22,696 nt of DNA from DATCSE01 sp036568605 (GCA_036568605.1 DATCSE010000021.1:1-22696); one strand, 5' to 3'; positions 8,701 to 16,518 are shown, counted from the first letter of the stretch. Notes: generated from the sequence alone by a model not told the origin. Program-made: numbers and translations.

Positions 8701-8807
8701 CCTGGGCCATCATGGGTGGCCTGTTCGTCGCGACTCTGCTGACGCTGTTCTTCCTGCCTGCGCTCTACGCGAGCTGGTATGGCGCGAAGAAGCCGCAGGC
8801 GGCATGA
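5748..8807 (+). CDS. RND-family (HAE1-like) efflux transporter permease
   Basis: The product is a 1019-residue inner-membrane proton-driven exporter, full length for the AcrB-like superfamily. TM1 is near the N-terminus (IVFLLLLLGIAGVLAYG). A periplasmic porter domain with the usual early QAYWPGSSAQQMAEQVT stretch comes next, followed by a TM cluster from about residue 335. The second half repeats this layout (TM7 near 525, TM8-12 at the C-terminus). The TM4 proton-relay aspartates are present as D403-D404 in GLLVDDAI. At the TM10 position where AcrB has lysine 940, this protein has R927 (GMIIRNSVIL). It overlaps the adaptor stop by 4 nt and precedes the channel gene by 42 bases. Substrate class (drug, dye, solvent, signal) is unresolved. 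The sequence is more like drug/hydrophobe pumps than metal pumps, since I see no methionine relay. Confidence 0.94.
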   Translation: MSRLNLSEWALKHPQMIVFLLLLLGIAGVLAYGKLGQKEDPEFTVKTMVVQAYWPGSSAQQMAEQVTDKLEKKLQEIAEIDYTSSYAKPGSTQIKVNLREATSPAAVPQVWYQVRKKLGDIQHTLPQGVRGPYFNDEFGDTFGNLYAITGDGFDDKALRDVADAARSEFLRVADVNKVELAGAQDEKIFVEASNAKLASLGIDPALIASTLAATNTVDAAGTVQTATEQVRLTVSGEFDSVESIRNIGIRAGERMFRLGDIADVRRGPEDPASSKMRFNGVPAIGLAVSMRKGGDVIRLGEQLTASVARIQASLPVGVQIHAVSDQPRVVEESVHEFKKSLAEAVVIVLLVSFFSLGLRTGLVVALCIPLVLALTFLVMYVLGIELQRISLGALIIALGLLVDDAIIAVEMMALKLEQGWDRFRAATYAYTATAFPMLTGTLITAAGFLPVGFAKSGAGEYVYSLFQVVGISLILSWIVAVLFTPYIGFKLLREQPAGSAHHDEHAVYEGGFYRRFRGAVELCLQHRRWVIVATVVAFIGSVALFGAVPKQFFPASDRPELMVDLWLPQAATFEASEREVQALEARLKNDPDVVAVTGFVGNGSPRFYLPLDVQTPNLNLGELLVMTRGGEARERVLAKIQTLFDTEFPLVRGRVNRLENGPPVGYPLQFRVYGMDNAKVQAVAGQVAAILRADPHVRRVNQDWGERIKRVRVDIDQDKARQLGITSRQVKEALQGSLSGAPVTQYREGDDDIDVVARLVAAERTDLNNLKDARIYLRDGKFVPVSQVARLALDSEDSVLWRRNRVPTITVRADVSGAEAPDMTLALKPKLDELAKSLPIGYGIDIGGTFESSAKSQASIFAVMPLMVAAVLFLLMLQLQDLKKMALVLLTAPLGMIGVAAMLAGFRIPFGFVAMLGVIALAGMIIRNSVILVVQIDHDVQGGVPLWTAIVESAVRRMRPIVLTALAAILAMIPLTRSVFWGPMAWAIMGGLFVATLLTLFFLPALYASWYGAKKPQAA

Positions 8808-8849
8808 GCCGCCGCTGCCGCGCAATCCCCGAAGTCTCCAAGGAAAGAC

Positions 8850-10199
8850 ATGAACAGGATGCTCTCATGCGCCTTCGCCGCGGCCATCGCGGCGGGGGCG
8901 GCCCACAGCAGCTTCGCGATCGACCTGGTCGAGTCGCACGCACGAGCACTGGGCCATGACGCGACGATGGCCGCCGCCGACCAGGCGCTCGCCGCGGGCC
9001 GCGAAAAAGCGGTGCAGGGGCGTGCGCTGCTGCTGCCGCAGGTCCAGCTCTCGGCCGGCGTCACGCGCATAGCCGAACGCTCGTCGACGAACCTGCCACC
9101 GGCGTTCTCCGAGCTGATCAAGTCGCAGAGCTCCGGCACTGCGTACCAGGCGGCGCTGCAGGCGGCGCAGCCGCTGTACGACGCGAAAGCCTCGTCCGAG
9201 AAGCGCCAACTGCAGCAGCAGAGCACGCTGGCCGGCGTGAAGCACCACGATGCGGAGCAGGAGTTGATCCAGCGCGTCGCCGAGGCCTACTTCAACGTGC
9301 TGCTCGCGCAGGAGACGCTGCGCGTCACGCAGGCCGAGAAGGCCGCCGTGACGATGCAGCGCGATCGTGCCCAGGCGCGCTTCGACGTGGGCCGCGGCAA
9401 GATCACCGACGTGCAGGAAACGCAGGCGCGCTACGACGCGGTGCTGACGCGCGAACTCTCGGCACAGAGCACGTTCGCGCTGCGCCAGGCGCAGTACCAG
9501 GAGCTCACCGGCGTCGCGGCCGATCGGTTGGCCATGCTGCGCGACGGCTTCGTGCCGACGCCCCCGGCGCCGGACGATCTGGTGTCGTGGCAGGCGCGCG
9601 GCGAGGCGCAGAACACGCGGGTGCAGTTCAAGCGCAGCGAGCTGGCGATCGCCGGTGCCGAGATCGAGAAATACAGCTTGCGAGGCCGCCCGACACTGGA
9701 CCTGGTCGCGAGCTACACGTACAAGGGCCAGAACGGCGGGCTGTCGCAGACCGTCTCGCCCGACAGCAGCCGTGCCGCGACGATCGGCCTGCAGTTGACG
9801 GTGCCGCTGTACGCCGGCGGCGCGCTGAACTCGCGCGAGCGCGAATCGGTCGCGAAGAAGGGGCAGGCCGAACAAGAACTGGTCGCGGCGCAGCGCGACG
9901 CCAGGCTGCAGGTGCAGGACGCGTTCCTCGCGGTGAAGACCGGCGTCTCGCGGGTGCGGTCGCTCGAACAGTCGGTGCGCTCGGCGCAGACCGCGCTCGA
10001 GGCGACGACGCTTGCGCGCGATGTCGGCACCCGCACCGAGCTCGATGTGCTGGACGCGCAGCAGCGGCTGTACACGACGCAGCTCGATCTCGCGCAGGCC
10101 CGCAATGACTATCTGCTCGGACGCATCCGCCTCGCGTCCGCCGCGGGCGAACTCCAGGAAGGCGACTTGCACGCGCTCAACGCGTACCTGGTGCGCTGA
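8850..10199 (+). CDS. TolC-family outer membrane efflux channel
   Basis: The 449-residue protein begins with a signal peptide (MNRMLSCAFAAAIAAGAAHS, probable cleavage after SSFA23). It shows the two-fold repeated organisation of TolC/OprM-like trimers. Long Ala/Gln/Arg-rich helices around 100-230 and 300-420 form the periplasmic tunnel, with beta segments between them (LDLVASYTYKGQNGGL and LQLTVPLYAGGALNSRERES). The motif VPLYAGGALNSRERE is typical of the family. There is no obvious lipobox, so it is more TolC-like than OprM-like in anchoring, although C7 lies within the signal peptide. The ATG at 8850 has an AAGGAAAG ribosome-binding site (8839-8846). As the last gene of the adaptor-permease-channel set, it completes the trans-envelope pump. 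Confidence 0.93.
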   Translation: MNRMLSCAFAAAIAAGAAHSSFAIDLVESHARALGHDATMAAADQALAAGREKAVQGRALLLPQVQLSAGVTRIAERSSTNLPPAFSELIKSQSSGTAYQAALQAAQPLYDAKASSEKRQLQQQSTLAGVKHHDAEQELIQRVAEAYFNVLLAQETLRVTQAEKAAVTMQRDRAQARFDVGRGKITDVQETQARYDAVLTRELSAQSTFALRQAQYQELTGVAADRLAMLRDGFVPTPPAPDDLVSWQARGEAQNTRVQFKRSELAIAGAEIEKYSLRGRPTLDLVASYTYKGQNGGLSQTVSPDSSRAATIGLQLTVPLYAGGALNSRERESVAKKGQAEQELVAAQRDARLQVQDAFLAVKTGVSRVRSLEQSVRSAQTALEATTLARDVGTRTELDVLDAQQRLYTTQLDLAQARNDYLLGRIRLASAAGELQEGDLHALNAYLVR

Positions 10200-10242
10200 C
10201 GCGGCGCGCCGATTCCCTCAACCGACACACGGACCCCTCGCC

Positions 10243-11226
10243 ATGGACATCGACGTTTTCCCCCGCCACGAGTTGCCCACCGTGATGCGCGTGCTGCGCA
10301 CGGCCCTCGAGCCGACCGCAACGCTGTGGACGCGCGAGCGCGCCTTTCTCGACACCTATGCGCGCATCGTCGGCTTCGACTTGATCGACGTGCCCGAACC
10401 GATCGCGCCGGCCGACGTGGAAATCGCGGATCGACACCCGCGCAAGCGTCTGGTGCAGCTGGCGGCGCTCGCGGTGCTGCTGGGCTTTCCGGTCAAGCGC
10501 GATGCGTTCGAGTTCCTGAAGGCGCTCGCCGCGCGCCTGGGCGTGCATGACGGCGTGATCGACGTGATCGACGCATTGATCGCGAAGCGCCATCTGCGCG
10601 TGCGGCTGCTCGCGATGCGCCGCGGGCTGCGCGTGATGCTGAAGGAGGCGCTGCTGGCCGAAGGGATCCGAGGCGTCGGCCGGCTGATGGCCGCGCTGTG
10701 GTTCGGGGCGGCGGTGAACAAGGACAAGCTCTGGCGATACAAGCGCCTGGGCTTGCTGCCCGACGGTACGCTGGGCCGCGAGTACTGGAAGCACATGACG
10801 ACGGTGGGCTTCGGCTTTCCCGGCGAGCCGGCCGGGATCGCCGATTCGGTCGCGTACCACGACATCGCGCATGTGCTGGCCGAGCACGAGGCCACCGGGC
10901 TCGGCGAAATCCAGCAGGGCAGCTTCCAGGGCGGCAACCGGCGCGAGGACGGCTTCTTCTTCATCCAGTTTGTCGTGCTGCATTTCCATCAGGGCGTGCG
11001 CATCACGCCCGGAGCGCCATCGGAGGTCGGCAACTTCGATCCGGAAAAGGTGTTGTGGGCGATCCACCGCGGCGCCCGGTGCCGTGTCGACATGACGCAC
11101 CAATGGGACTTCTGGCCATTGATGACGCTGCCGTTGAGTGAAGCGCGTGCCGCCTGCGGGCTGCTGCCCAAGCGGCCGCCGCCCGCTGACGTGACGGATT
11201 GCCTGAGGGCGGCAGCATCGGCATAA
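10243..11226 (+). CDS. Coq4-like protein with an extra N-terminal helical domain
   Basis: The C-terminal half carries H206-D207-I-A-H210 followed, after exactly eleven residues, by E222. This is the HDxxH-x11-E metal-ligand pattern of the ubiquinone-biosynthesis protein Coq4. Surrounding residues (YWKHMTTVGFGFPGEPAGIA before; IQQGSFQGGNRREDGFF after) give a helical Coq4-like context. COQ4 acts in ubiquinone assembly and has been linked to C1 oxidative decarboxylation of the ring. Residues about 60-125 form an additional alpha-helical region (LVQLAALAVLLGFP, AFEFLKALAARLGV, RVRLLAMRRGLRVMLKEAL) that looks TerB-like. That second assignment is weaker. There is no signal peptide. The ATG at 10243 lacks a strong ribosome-binding site, so coupling to the efflux operon is possible. 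A quinone or other isoprenoid/lipid ligand is inferred, not shown. Confidence 0.7.
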   Translation: MDIDVFPRHELPTVMRVLRTALEPTATLWTRERAFLDTYARIVGFDLIDVPEPIAPADVEIADRHPRKRLVQLAALAVLLGFPVKRDAFEFLKALAARLGVHDGVIDVIDALIAKRHLRVRLLAMRRGLRVMLKEALLAEGIRGVGRLMAALWFGAAVNKDKLWRYKRLGLLPDGTLGREYWKHMTTVGFGFPGEPAGIADSVAYHDIAHVLAEHEATGLGEIQQGSFQGGNRREDGFFFIQFVVLHFHQGVRITPGAPSEVGNFDPEKVLWAIHRGARCRVDMTHQWDFWPLMTLPLSEARAACGLLPKRPPPADVTDCLRAAASA

Positions 11227-11404
11227 ATTCGTCAGAACTAGCCAAGAGCGTGCTTGGCGTGATGCCGGGATAATTTTTTCGGTTGCCGAGCCCCGAACCG
11301 CATGTCGGGGCCGGGGCGTGTCGGTGGAGTTGGTGCCGGCGGTTTGCAGGCCGCGCGATGGGTGCGGCGCTGTTGCGATGCAACCTTCCAGAGGCACCCA
11401 CACG
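11227..11404 (+). promoter_or_regulatory. intergenic leader of the GAF-PAS kinase gene with two hairpins
   Basis: This gap separates the Coq4-like gene from the signalling block. It holds a 6-bp hairpin (GCCAAG at 11241-11246 pairing with CTTGGC at 11253-11258). A run of six T residues lies at 11274-11279, too far from the stem for a canonical intrinsic terminator. A stronger perfect 7-bp stem follows (GCCCCGA 11290-11296 with TCGGGGC 11305-11311, 8-nt loop). GATAAT at 11269-11274 resembles a -10 element, but I cannot find a convincing -35 partner. A promoter for the downstream genes is likely in this stretch but is not pinpointed. Confidence 0.35.
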
Positions 11405-13396
11405 ATGAGCGCCGAAATCCCCGTCGACGAAGTTCAGCGCCTGCGTGCGCTGCGCGAGTATCGAGTGCTGGACACGCCGGCGGAACAAGCCTTCGACGAT
11501 CTCGTCACGCTGGCCGCGCACATCTGCCATGCACCGATCGCGCTGGTATCGCTGGTCGACGAAGACCGGCAATGGTTCAAGGCGCGCATCGGTGTCGAGG
11601 CGAGCCAGACATCGCGCGACATCGCCTTTTGCTCGCACACGATCCTGAACCGCGACGAGCTTTTCGTCGTGTCCGACGCGCACGACGACCAGCGTTTCTG
11701 CAGCAACCCGATGGTCACGGGCGCACAAGGCATCCGCTTCTACGCCGGCGCACCGCTGGTGAATTCCGATGGCCATGCGGTGGGCGCGCTGTGCGTGAAG
11801 GACATCGTGCCGCGCGAGCTCGACGCGGCGCAGCGGCAGGCGCTGAAAGCGCTGGGTCGCCAGGCGATCGCTTTGCTGGAGCTGCGGCGTGCCGCGATCG
11901 AGCGCCGCCAGCTCGACGAGCGGTATCGGCTGGTGATGGAGTCGGTGCCGAACGCGATCATCGGCGCCGATCGCGAAGGCCGCATCGTGCTGGTCAACGC
12001 CGAAGCGGAGCGGCTCTTCGGCTACCTGCGCGCCGAGCTCGTCGGCCAACCGGTCGAGTGCCTGGTGCCGCCTCAGCTTCGCGCCGAGCACGCGCGGCGC
12101 TGGACGCACCTGCTTGCCGACCCCGCCGGGCGAACCGAGGCCGTGTGCCGCGAGACGCTGGCGCTGCACAAGGACGGCCGGTCGCTGCCGGTCGAGCTGG
12201 GCCTCACGCTGCTGGAGACGCCGGAACAGACCTTCGTGCTGGAGTCGATCACGGACGTTGCCGAGCGCAAGGCCGTCGAGTCGCAGTTGCGCAGCGTGCA
12301 GCTGCTGCACCAGGCCATCGTCGACAACGCCGGTTGCGCGATCATCAGCACCGATGCCGAGGGCGTCATCACGAGCTTCAACCCCGCGGCCGAGCGCATG
12401 TTCGGCCATGCCGCGGGCGACGTGATCGGTGCGCAGACGGTCGAGATCCTGCACTCGGTCGACGAGGAAACGGACGACACGGCCGCGAGCGGCCCGCTGC
12501 GCGGGTTCGCGGCCTTGCTGGATCAGCGCTGCGGCGGCGGTGCGGGCGAATGCGAATGGACCTGCGTGCACCAGGACGGCAGCCGCCTGCCGGTGCTGCT
12601 GTCGGTGACCGCGCTGCACGATGCCGACGGCCCCAACACCGGCTACCTGGCCCTGGCGATCGACATCAGCCAGCGCAGGCGCAACGAGGAGGCGCTGCGT
12701 GCGAAGAACGAAGAGCTCAAGACCTTCGCGTACACCGTCTCGCACGATCTGAAGGCGCCGCTGCGCGGCATCGCCGGCTATGCGCAGGAGTTGCAGCGCC
12801 GCCATGCCGATGCGCTGTCCGAGCGGGCGCAGTTCTGCATCGCCCAGATCATCTCCGCGGCCAAGAACCTCGATCGCCTGATCGACGACCTGCTGAGCTA
12901 TTCGCGCATCGTCGCGCAGGTGCCGCAGCAGGTCGAATTCCGCCTCGACGAGCTGGTGACCCGCGTGCTGCACGACCGCAGCCACGCGTTGTCCGAACAG
13001 GGTGTCGAACTCGACCTCGAGGTGCCGCCTATCGTGCTGAACGGCTGGGAGCGCGGGCTGCATCAGGTGCTGTGCAACCTCATCGACAACGCGTTGAAGT
13101 ACAGCCGCGATGCGCGTCCGCCGCGTGTGGCCGTGCACGCGCACCTGATCGACGGCGCCTGCCACTTCAGCGTGGCCGACAACGGCATCGGCTTCGACAT
13201 GAAGTACCACGACCGGATCTTCGGGCTGTTCAACCGGCTCGTGCGCGCGAACGAGTTCGAGGGCACCGGCGCCGGACTGGCGATCGTCAGTAAGGTGCTC
13301 GAGAAGCTCGGCGGGCGGGTGCGCGCCGAGTCCGCGCCGGGGCGCGGCGCGACGTTTTTCATCGACCTTCCGCAATGCATGGAGACCACCGCATGA
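11405..13396 (+). CDS. GAF-PAS-PAS sensor histidine kinase
   Basis: This is a soluble sensor kinase of 663 residues. The N-terminal GAF domain (about 20-165) has the common DEDRQWFKARIG, FCSHTIL and FYAGAPL signatures. It is followed by PAS1 (about 175-290; NAIIGADREGRIVLVN) and PAS2 (about 300-420; CAIISTDAEGVITSFNPAAERMFG). A HisKA domain carries phospho-acceptor H447 (VSHDLKAPLR). The HATPase domain has an N-box (NLIDNALKYS), G1 (DNGIGFD) and G2 (GTGAGLAI). No membrane segment is visible, so it senses a cytoplasmic cue. The H-box/HATPase style resembles kinases that partner Rcp1-like regulators, and such a regulator follows with a 4-nt overlap. The ATG at 11405 follows GAGG (11391-11394). 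An in-frame GTG at 11318 would add 29 residues of low-complexity leader and is less likely. Confidence 0.9.
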   Translation: MSAEIPVDEVQRLRALREYRVLDTPAEQAFDDLVTLAAHICHAPIALVSLVDEDRQWFKARIGVEASQTSRDIAFCSHTILNRDELFVVSDAHDDQRFCSNPMVTGAQGIRFYAGAPLVNSDGHAVGALCVKDIVPRELDAAQRQALKALGRQAIALLELRRAAIERRQLDERYRLVMESVPNAIIGADREGRIVLVNAEAERLFGYLRAELVGQPVECLVPPQLRAEHARRWTHLLADPAGRTEAVCRETLALHKDGRSLPVELGLTLLETPEQTFVLESITDVAERKAVESQLRSVQLLHQAIVDNAGCAIISTDAEGVITSFNPAAERMFGHAAGDVIGAQTVEILHSVDEETDDTAASGPLRGFAALLDQRCGGGAGECEWTCVHQDGSRLPVLLSVTALHDADGPNTGYLALAIDISQRRRNEEALRAKNEELKTFAYTVSHDLKAPLRGIAGYAQELQRRHADALSERAQFCIAQIISAAKNLDRLIDDLLSYSRIVAQVPQQVEFRLDELVTRVLHDRSHALSEQGVELDLEVPPIVLNGWERGLHQVLCNLIDNALKYSRDARPPRVAVHAHLIDGACHFSVADNGIGFDMKYHDRIFGLFNRLVRANEFEGTGAGLAIVSKVLEKLGGRVRAESAPGRGATFFIDLPQCMETTA

Positions 13397-13860
13397 CGGT
13401 TCTGCCGGCCGGCCGCGTGACGACAGAGCACTCGCGTCCCATCCTGATGGTCGAGGACAACGAGATGGACCTCGACCTGTGCATGCAGGCGTTTGCCGAG
13501 CATGCGGTGGCCAATCCCTTCATCGTGTGCCGAGACGGCGAGGAGGCGCTGAACTTCATCGAGACGCACACGGCCGGCAACGACCCGCAATTGCCGCTGC
13601 TGGTCCTCCTGGACCTGCGGCTTCCGAAGCTCGACGGCATCGGCGTGCTGCGCCATGCGCGGCAGCATCCGGTGTGGAAGCAGGTTCCGTTCATCGTGCT
13701 GACCACGTCGCGCGAGGACGTCGACATCCAGGCGGCGTACCGTCTCGGCGTCAACTCGTACATCGTCAAGCCGGTGGACTTCTTCGCGTTCACCGAAGTG
13801 GCCCGGCGCATCCAGATGTACTGGGTGCTGACCAATCAGCCGCCGTTCGCGCAACTGTGA
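13393..13860 (+). CDS. Rcp1-like single-domain response regulator
   Basis: This 155-residue protein is a stand-alone receiver. The acidic pocket is E21-D22, the phospho-acceptor is D74 (LLDLRLPKLDG), the switch threonine is T104 (VLTTS) and the conserved lysine is K126 (YIVKPVDF). The insertion between strand 2 and the acceptor (ETHTAGNDPQLP) and the phrase VLLDLRLPKLDGIGVL are typical of Rcp1-type regulators that pair with phytochrome-like kinases. It has no output domain, so it probably relays phosphate or binds a partner protein. The ATG at 13393 overlaps the kinase stop (ATGA). An upstream in-frame ATG at 13375 would add six residues. The overlap makes the kinase its most probable phosphodonor. 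Confidence 0.9.
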   Translation: MTVLPAGRVTTEHSRPILMVEDNEMDLDLCMQAFAEHAVANPFIVCRDGEEALNFIETHTAGNDPQLPLLVLLDLRLPKLDGIGVLRHARQHPVWKQVPFIVLTTSREDVDIQAAYRLGVNSYIVKPVDFFAFTEVARRIQMYWVLTNQPPFAQL

Positions 13861-13883
13861 TCGGTGCGCCCGGGGAAGGCCAC

Positions 13884-16367
13884 ATGCACATCCTGTACGC
13901 CGAGGACCATCCCGCCGACGCGGACCTGCTGCAGTCCTATCTCGCCGGTGCGGCGCCCGACATCGTCGTGGAGGTCGTGGACTCGGGCAGCGCCTGCCTG
14001 GAGCGGGTGAGTGCCGCCCGTTTCGACGCGGTGCTGCTGGACAACCACTTGCCCGACATGGACGGCATCGGCGTGCTGCGGGAGCTGCGCGCGGCCGACG
14101 AAGTGCTGCCGGTCGTGCTGATCACCGGTGCCGGCGACGACATGACGCTGTCCGACGCGCTGCAGGCTGGCGCCAGCGACTATGTCGCGAAGTCGCAGGA
14201 CTATCTGCACGATCTGCCGCGGTTGCTGCGCGCGGTGGTCAGCCGCCAGCGCAGCCGCAGCCTGCTCGACGTGGAGGAGGCGCGCCGGCGTCACCGCGTG
14301 CTGTACGTCGAGCCCAACACGATGGATGCGGAGATGACCTGCCGGCATTTCGACATCGCCGCCGCGGAGCTGCAGCTGACGCTCGTGGCCGGTGGCGAGG
14401 AGGCGCTGACCCTGATCGACGGGGGTGCGCGCTTCGACCTGGTCCTGACCGACCTCCGGTTGCCGCGCATGGGCGCCGTGGACCTGATACGTGAAGTCCA
14501 GGCGCGCGGTCTGGAGCTGCCGTTCGTGGTCATCACCGGGCACGGCGACGAGCTGACGGCGGTCGCGCTGTTGCGCATGGGCGCCTATGACTACATCGTC
14601 AAGCGGCACAACTATCTGCAGCAGCTGCCGCATTCCATCCTGCATGCGCTGCATCGCGCGAACCTCGACAAGACGGCGCGGGCGCTGCAGTCCGAGCTCG
14701 TCGCGATGAATGCATCGCTGGAGGAGAAGGTGGCCCAGCGTACGTGCCAATTGCAGGCCGAGATCGGCGCGCGCGAGCAGGCGCAGGAACGTCTGCAGCG
14801 CAGCGAAGCGCTGCTGCGCATGGCGAGCCGCATGGCGCACCTGGGTGCTTGGCGGGTGGAGCTGCCCGGCCGGCGCATGGTGTGGTCCGACGAAGCGGCC
14901 GCGATCCACGGGGTCGATCCGCGCCAGGTCCAGTCGATCGACTCGGCGATCGGCTTCTGCGCAGAGGGCTACGCCGAGACTTATCGTGCCTGCCTCGACA
15001 GCTGCATGCGCGATGGCGTTCATTTCGACGAGGAGCTGCAGATCGTCACCGCGTTCGGCCGGCGCGTGTGGGTGCGCGTGATCGGCCATGCGGTGCGGGG
15101 CGCCACGGCCACGATCTCGCACGTGCAGGGGACCATCCAGGACGTCTCCGAGCGCAAGCATGCAGAGTACGAGCGGCGCGCGCTGGAGATGCAGTTGCGC
15201 GAATCGCAGAAGCTCGAAGCCATCGGAACCTTTGCCGGCGGCATCGCCCACGACTTCAACAACATGCTGGGCGCGATCCTCGGCAACGCTTCGCTGGCGA
15301 TGGAGGGCGTGGCGATGCTGATGGCGCCGGCGCCGGTGCAAACGGCGCTGCGGCAGATCCAGAAGACCGCGCTGCGCGGCCGCGACCTCGTCCGCCAGAT
15401 CCTCGCGTTCAGCCGGCACCAGCAGCCGGCATTCGAGGCGCAGTCGCTGCGGCCGCTGATCAAGGACACGCTGGGCATGCTGCGCGCGATGCTGCCGGCG
15501 ATGGTGGAGTTGCGCACGTCACTGGTCGACGAGCCGGTGTGGATCGATGCCGACGGCGTGCAGATCCAGCAGGTCATCGTCAACCTGTGCGCGAATGCCT
15601 GGCATGCGATGCCCGAGAGCACCGGCCGGATCGAGCTGAGCCTGGACATCGTCGCGCACCAGGAGGGCCCGTCGGGGCCTCCCCTGCCGACGGGGCGTTA
15701 TGCGCGGCTGCGTGTCATCGACAACGGCTGCGGCATGGACGAAGCCACGCGCGCCCGCATCTTCGAGCCGTTCTTCACCACCAAGCCGGTCGGGCAGGGA
15801 ACGGGCCTGGGGCTGGCGGTCGTGCACGGCATCGTCAGCGCGCACCGCGGCGCGATCACGGTGGACAGCACGCCTGGTGTCGGGAGCACCTTCGGCCTGT
15901 GGTTCCCGCTGGCCACGCCGGGCACCGAGCCGCCCAGCAGCGATTTCGCGATGCTCGACCGTCGCGAAACAGCGCCGCCGCCCGCGGTCGCCAGCGGCCA
16001 GCACGTGCTGTACGTGGACGACGACGAGGTCATGGTGCTGATGGTCGAACGTCTGCTGCAGCGCAGCGGCTATCGCGTGACCGCGATGGTCGATGCCATC
16101 GAGGCGCTGGACCTCGTGCGGCGCGATGCCAGCGTCGAGGTGGTGGTCTGCGACCTGAACATGCCGGCGCTGTCCGGTCTCGCGCTGGCCCGTGCGCTCG
16201 GCGAGATCCGGCCCACGCTGCCGGTCGTGCTGAGCTCGGGTTACTTTCCCGCCGAGGCGCATGCGCAGGCCAGCGCATTGGGCGTGCGTGCCACGCTGTG
16301 CAAGGAAAACACGCTGGAAGAACTGCACGCGATCCTGCAGCGTACGCTGGCGGCGACCAGCGTCTGA
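13884..16367 (+). CDS. hybrid histidine kinase, REC-REC-PAS-HisKA-HATPase-REC
   Basis: This 827-residue cytoplasmic multi-domain kinase lies 23 bases after the Rcp1-like gene. REC1 (1-120) has E7-D8, acceptor D53, T81 and K103, all intact. REC2 (about 137-255) keeps acceptor D190, T218 and K240 but has E143-P144-N145 where a second acidic residue is usual. A coiled coil (about 260-310) leads into a PAS domain (about 309-430). HisKA has H456 in the variant GGIAHDFNN, typical of the NtrB/HPK4-like group. HATPase follows, with DNGCGMD and GTGLGLAV. REC3 (about 708-820) has D712-D713-D714, acceptor D757, S784 or S785 and K807 (LCKEN, lacking the usual proline after K). The ATG at 13884 has a GGGGAAGG site at 13871-13878. 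The domains imply a multi-step phosphorelay, with the Rcp1-like protein and the GAF kinase as likely partners. Confidence 0.9.
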   Translation: MHILYAEDHPADADLLQSYLAGAAPDIVVEVVDSGSACLERVSAARFDAVLLDNHLPDMDGIGVLRELRAADEVLPVVLITGAGDDMTLSDALQAGASDYVAKSQDYLHDLPRLLRAVVSRQRSRSLLDVEEARRRHRVLYVEPNTMDAEMTCRHFDIAAAELQLTLVAGGEEALTLIDGGARFDLVLTDLRLPRMGAVDLIREVQARGLELPFVVITGHGDELTAVALLRMGAYDYIVKRHNYLQQLPHSILHALHRANLDKTARALQSELVAMNASLEEKVAQRTCQLQAEIGAREQAQERLQRSEALLRMASRMAHLGAWRVELPGRRMVWSDEAAAIHGVDPRQVQSIDSAIGFCAEGYAETYRACLDSCMRDGVHFDEELQIVTAFGRRVWVRVIGHAVRGATATISHVQGTIQDVSERKHAEYERRALEMQLRESQKLEAIGTFAGGIAHDFNNMLGAILGNASLAMEGVAMLMAPAPVQTALRQIQKTALRGRDLVRQILAFSRHQQPAFEAQSLRPLIKDTLGMLRAMLPAMVELRTSLVDEPVWIDADGVQIQQVIVNLCANAWHAMPESTGRIELSLDIVAHQEGPSGPPLPTGRYARLRVIDNGCGMDEATRARIFEPFFTTKPVGQGTGLGLAVVHGIVSAHRGAITVDSTPGVGSTFGLWFPLATPGTEPPSSDFAMLDRRETAPPPAVASGQHVLYVDDDEVMVLMVERLLQRSGYRVTAMVDAIEALDLVRRDASVEVVVCDLNMPALSGLALARALGEIRPTLPVVLSSGYFPAEAHAQASALGVRATLCKENTLEELHAILQRTLAATSV

Positions 16368-16431
16368 CGGCGGCGCTCGTTGACGACGCGTTGCGCCGAT
16401 TCCGCACTCCCTCGAGCCGTCGGTCGCCCAC

Positions 16432-16450
16432 TGCATCGCGATAAGATGCA
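16432..16450. repeat. 6-bp inverted repeat upstream of the diguanylate cyclase gene
   Basis: TGCATC (16432-16437) and GATGCA (16445-16450) are exact inverted copies separated by GCGATAA. They lie in the 151-base gap between the hybrid-kinase stop and the cyclase start. They could be a small operator half-site pair or simple coincidence. No T-tract follows, so this is not a terminator. The rest of the gap shows nothing I can name with confidence. Confidence 0.25.
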
Positions 16451-16518
16451 ACAAGGGACCGGATTACAACGACACGAGTGAGCGGATCGGATCAGGCGAC
16501 TCCTGACGAGGCGGCCAG

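Noticed and set aside
5541..8825. 1094-codon open frame on the minus strand
   Set aside because: It is antisense to the clearly real adaptor and RND permease genes. Its product is rich in His, Arg and Asp with no recognisable domain, as expected of antisense frames in GC-rich coding DNA.
11241..11279. Intrinsic terminator after the Coq4-like gene
   Set aside because: The 6-bp stem ends 15 bases before the T-run, so the canonical stem-plus-U-tract arrangement is not met.
11465..11900. Bacteriophytochrome photosensor in the GAF kinase
   Set aside because: There is no PAS-GAF-PHY core or recognisable chromophore-binding context. The N-terminus is an ordinary GAF domain followed by PAS domains.
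11003..13375. 790-codon open frame on the minus strand
   Set aside because: It lies opposite the Coq4-like and kinase genes and shows the same low-complexity Arg/His/Gln composition. There is no ribosome-binding site or domain support.
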